Shown here in pieces: positions 62,243 to 64,000 of a DNA stretch of 64,000 nucleotides. Numbering within the stretch: position 1 is the first letter of the stretch; each line of letters begins with the position of its first letter. The stretch is from Mesostigma viride (Eukaryota; Streptophyta; Mesostigmatophyceae; Mesostigmatales; Mesostigmataceae), in NCBI GenBank assembly GCA_009746045.1, contig RPFO01000213.1, forward strand, positions 6,590,109 through 6,654,108, given 5' to 3'. Both the position numbers and the translations under genes were made by a program. Under the pieces are notes generated by a model, which did not search any database, was not told the origin of the DNA, and was given only the letters and a program-made list of their open reading frames with translations.

Positions 62243-62515
62243 ATGCATCCGCACATGCGGAGCCTTCTACGCGAGGCGTGCGGTAGGGGCGTGCAGACTC
62301 GTGGGAGGCGCGGGCAGCCGCCAGCGCACCCGGCAGCTGGCACAAGTCGTGCGGCACCCCTCGGAGGAGGGAGGAAGCAGTTGAGGCGGGCGGCAACTGC
62401 CACGCATCACTCCTACAATGCTGCAGATTTGGAGGACAGTGACTTGGGCGAGGAGGATGTGGAGGAGGCCAGCCAGCCCAGCGACGAGGAGAACGACAGC
62501 ATGGATGATGACTGA
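62243..62515 (+). CDS. Possible 3' exon with acidic tail
   Basis: The open frame ends in a strongly acidic, protein-like tail (ADLEDSDLGEEDVEEASQPS then DEENDSMDDD) before the stop at 62515. An upstream open stretch at about 62100-62280 in another frame (PQLEEGILAAGDLKLQ) could be the preceding exon. Family not recognised. Confidence 0.25.
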   Translation: MHPHMRSLLREACGRGVQTRGRRGQPPAHPAAGTSRAAPLGGGRKQLRRAATATHHSYNAADLEDSDLGEEDVEEASQPSDEENDSMDDD

Positions 62516-62771
62516 ATACATTGTCTTGCCTTGTGTGGCGCGGGTGGCGTGGGCGGCATGGGCCAGCCGGGAGTGTAGGGTGGTCGAGATGCTTAATTGC
62601 ATGGCGTGTATTATGCTTGGTGTGTGGCATGCCGTGACATGACGGGATGACATTACGGCATGGGTGGGCTGCTCGGTGGCCATTGTGGTCTGTCTTACAA
62701 TAGCACTAGTGGCACCCGCTGGCTTCGCCCAGCCCAAAACAGGGTCCCTTTTTTTGGCAGTACTTCGCCCC

Positions 62772-63110
62772 GCTGCCCGCTGCCCGCAGCCCGCAGCCCG
62801 CAGCCCGCTGCCCGCTGCCCGCAGCCCGCTGCCCGCTGCCCGCTGCCCGCTGCGCGCAGCCCGCTGCCCGCTGCCCGCTGCCCGCTGCCCGCTGCCCGCT
62901 GCCCGCTGCCCGCTGCCCGCTGCGCGCTGCCCGCTGCCCGCTGCCCGCTGCGCGCTGCCCGCTGCCCGCTGCCCGCTGCCCGCTGCCCGCAGCCCGCTGC
63001 CCGCTGCCCGCTGCCCGCTGCCCGCTGCCCGCTGCGCGCTGCCCGCTGCCCGCTGCCAGCAGCCAGCAGCCCGCTGCCCGCTGCCCGCTGACCGCTGCCC
63101 GCTGCCCGCT
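62772..63110 (+). repeat. 7-bp minisatellite (GCCCGCT)n
   Basis: About 48 copies of GCCCGCT with GCCCGCA and GCGCGCT variants. The ARCPLPA-type ORFs over it are artefacts. Confidence 0.95.
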
Positions 63111-63240
63111 GGAATAGTACGGTGCTCGCTTCGCTCGCGGATTGGTGCGCAGTACGCTGCCTGCTGCCCGCTGGAATAGTACGGTGCTCGCTTCGCTCGC
63201 GGATTGGTGCGCAGTACGGTGCTCGCTCGCTTCGCTCGCT
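63105..63240 (+). repeat. ~60-bp direct duplication with GCTCGCTTCGCTCGC motif
   Basis: Two copies of GGAATAGTACGGTGCTCGCT followed by TCGCTCGCGGATTGGTGCGC, at 63111 and 63172, then a partial third. Directly follows the 7-bp array. Confidence 0.85.
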
Positions 63241-63244
63241 CGCT

Positions 63245-64000
63245 GGGATTGGTGGTTAGTGATTCCGGTTGTTTTGGATTGGCGGGGTACTCCGCGATGC
63301 CTTGGATAGTGCGGGATACTCCACATTGCGAAATTAGTAAATAGGATTAAAAATGCAGGTGACAGTGCGTGACGCTTGGGGTTACTACATAAACATTGCA
63401 CATCATGTCTATGGTTAACTTGTTGATCCGGTGCACATGGATGGCTGTCGTGTGGGGCATATGCGAAAGGTTGGCATGCGTGGAAAATTTGAGCATGGCG
63501 TGTGCTATGCTCGATGCATGGGTGGCACATGTGGCGTCATAATGTGGCATGCGTCATGCATGGCCACATGACATGCACATGGTGTCCAGAGGCATTTGCA
63601 ACATTAACATTTAGCAATAACAACCGACTGCTAATTTGTGCATATGTCGTAGCTCAGTGCACGAACTGCCAAGATGACCATATTTAATGCTGGTGAATGC
63701 AATTGGTGGTCACCTTCCGCGGAGCCGCGATCTTGCTATCAGGCTACTATGGCACTAGTTAACAATTATGATAGCAAGCACGCAATTGAAGCCAGCCTGT
63801 CAATGAAGTGTTACTGTTCCACATGTTGATCATCAAGACGCCTCATACCTGTGCCATGGTGTCAGTTACATGATTGCTTTTATACCATATTGGAGTCATG
63901 AATAGTGCATTACATAAGAACTGGCTCCAAGTGCGGCACTGGTCCTCAAATCAAGCATTATTTGAGCAGCAAATCAGAAGTTGCAGCTCGCCCACATTTG
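63245..64000. other. Gene-less right edge
   Basis: No ORF, RNA or repeat could be supported. Scattered GGCATG/CATGCATGG motifs only. Confidence 0.4.

Overview
The window looks like nuclear DNA of a green plant, most likely a streptophyte alga or an early-diverging relative. Four things point there. A PIP5-kinase has the plant architecture (N-terminal MORN repeats fused to the lipid-kinase domain). A full-size ABCA transporter is broken into many exons with GT-AG borders. A degenerate CCCTAAA (plant telomere type) tract is present. The window holds a Ty1/copia element, non-LTR elements and a FAR1/Mutator-type zinc-finger exon. No bacterial operon, CRISPR array, rRNA or convincing tRNA gene was seen. 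The species cannot be fixed from the sequence.

Layout. 1-18.0 kb: one large ABCA transporter gene on the minus strand, entering from the left edge, so its C-terminal half is off-window. Its introns are packed with minisatellites. 18.0-19.0 kb: intergenic region. 19.0-21.3 kb: intronless MORN-PIP5K on the plus strand, divergent from the ABCA gene. 21.3-23.4 kb: no recognisable gene. 23.4-34.6 kb: a cluster of broken non-LTR retrotransposons, several in tail-to-tail inverted pairs, including an RT/restriction-like-endonuclease element associated with (TA)n tracts. 34.64-43.06 kb: a recent copia-type LTR retrotransposon with matching 617-bp LTRs and a 5-bp target duplication, inserted into one of those fragments. 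Its pol has been interrupted by a 585-bp MITE. Its reading order is gag, integrase, protease, RT, RNase H, with an extra ORF ahead of gag. 43.06-44.03 kb: more non-LTR sequence, split by a tyrosine-recombinase fragment. 45.4-49.8 kb: extreme simple-sequence arrays, including about 1.77 kb of pure GTT, and a TA-flanked MITE. 50.0-50.6 kb: a cysteine-containing hypothetical gene. 50.76-61.38 kb: a candidate foldback/Mutator-like element whose roughly 0.6-kb inverted ends are built from ~92-bp hairpin repeats; it contains a multi-exon gene ending in a FAR1-like zinc-finger exon. 61.4-64 kb: little recognisable, apart from a GCCCGCT minisatellite.

The two host genes with firm identity are a membrane lipid-transport-type ABC protein and a phosphoinositide kinase. 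Everything from 23 kb rightward is mainly nested mobile DNA and satellite-like repeats. The most unusual items are the copia domain order (integrase before protease), the single in-frame UGA between its gag and pol, the foldback element with hairpin-array ends, the (TA)n-associated REL retrotransposon palindrome, and the ABCA first nucleotide-binding domain, which lacks several catalytic residues.
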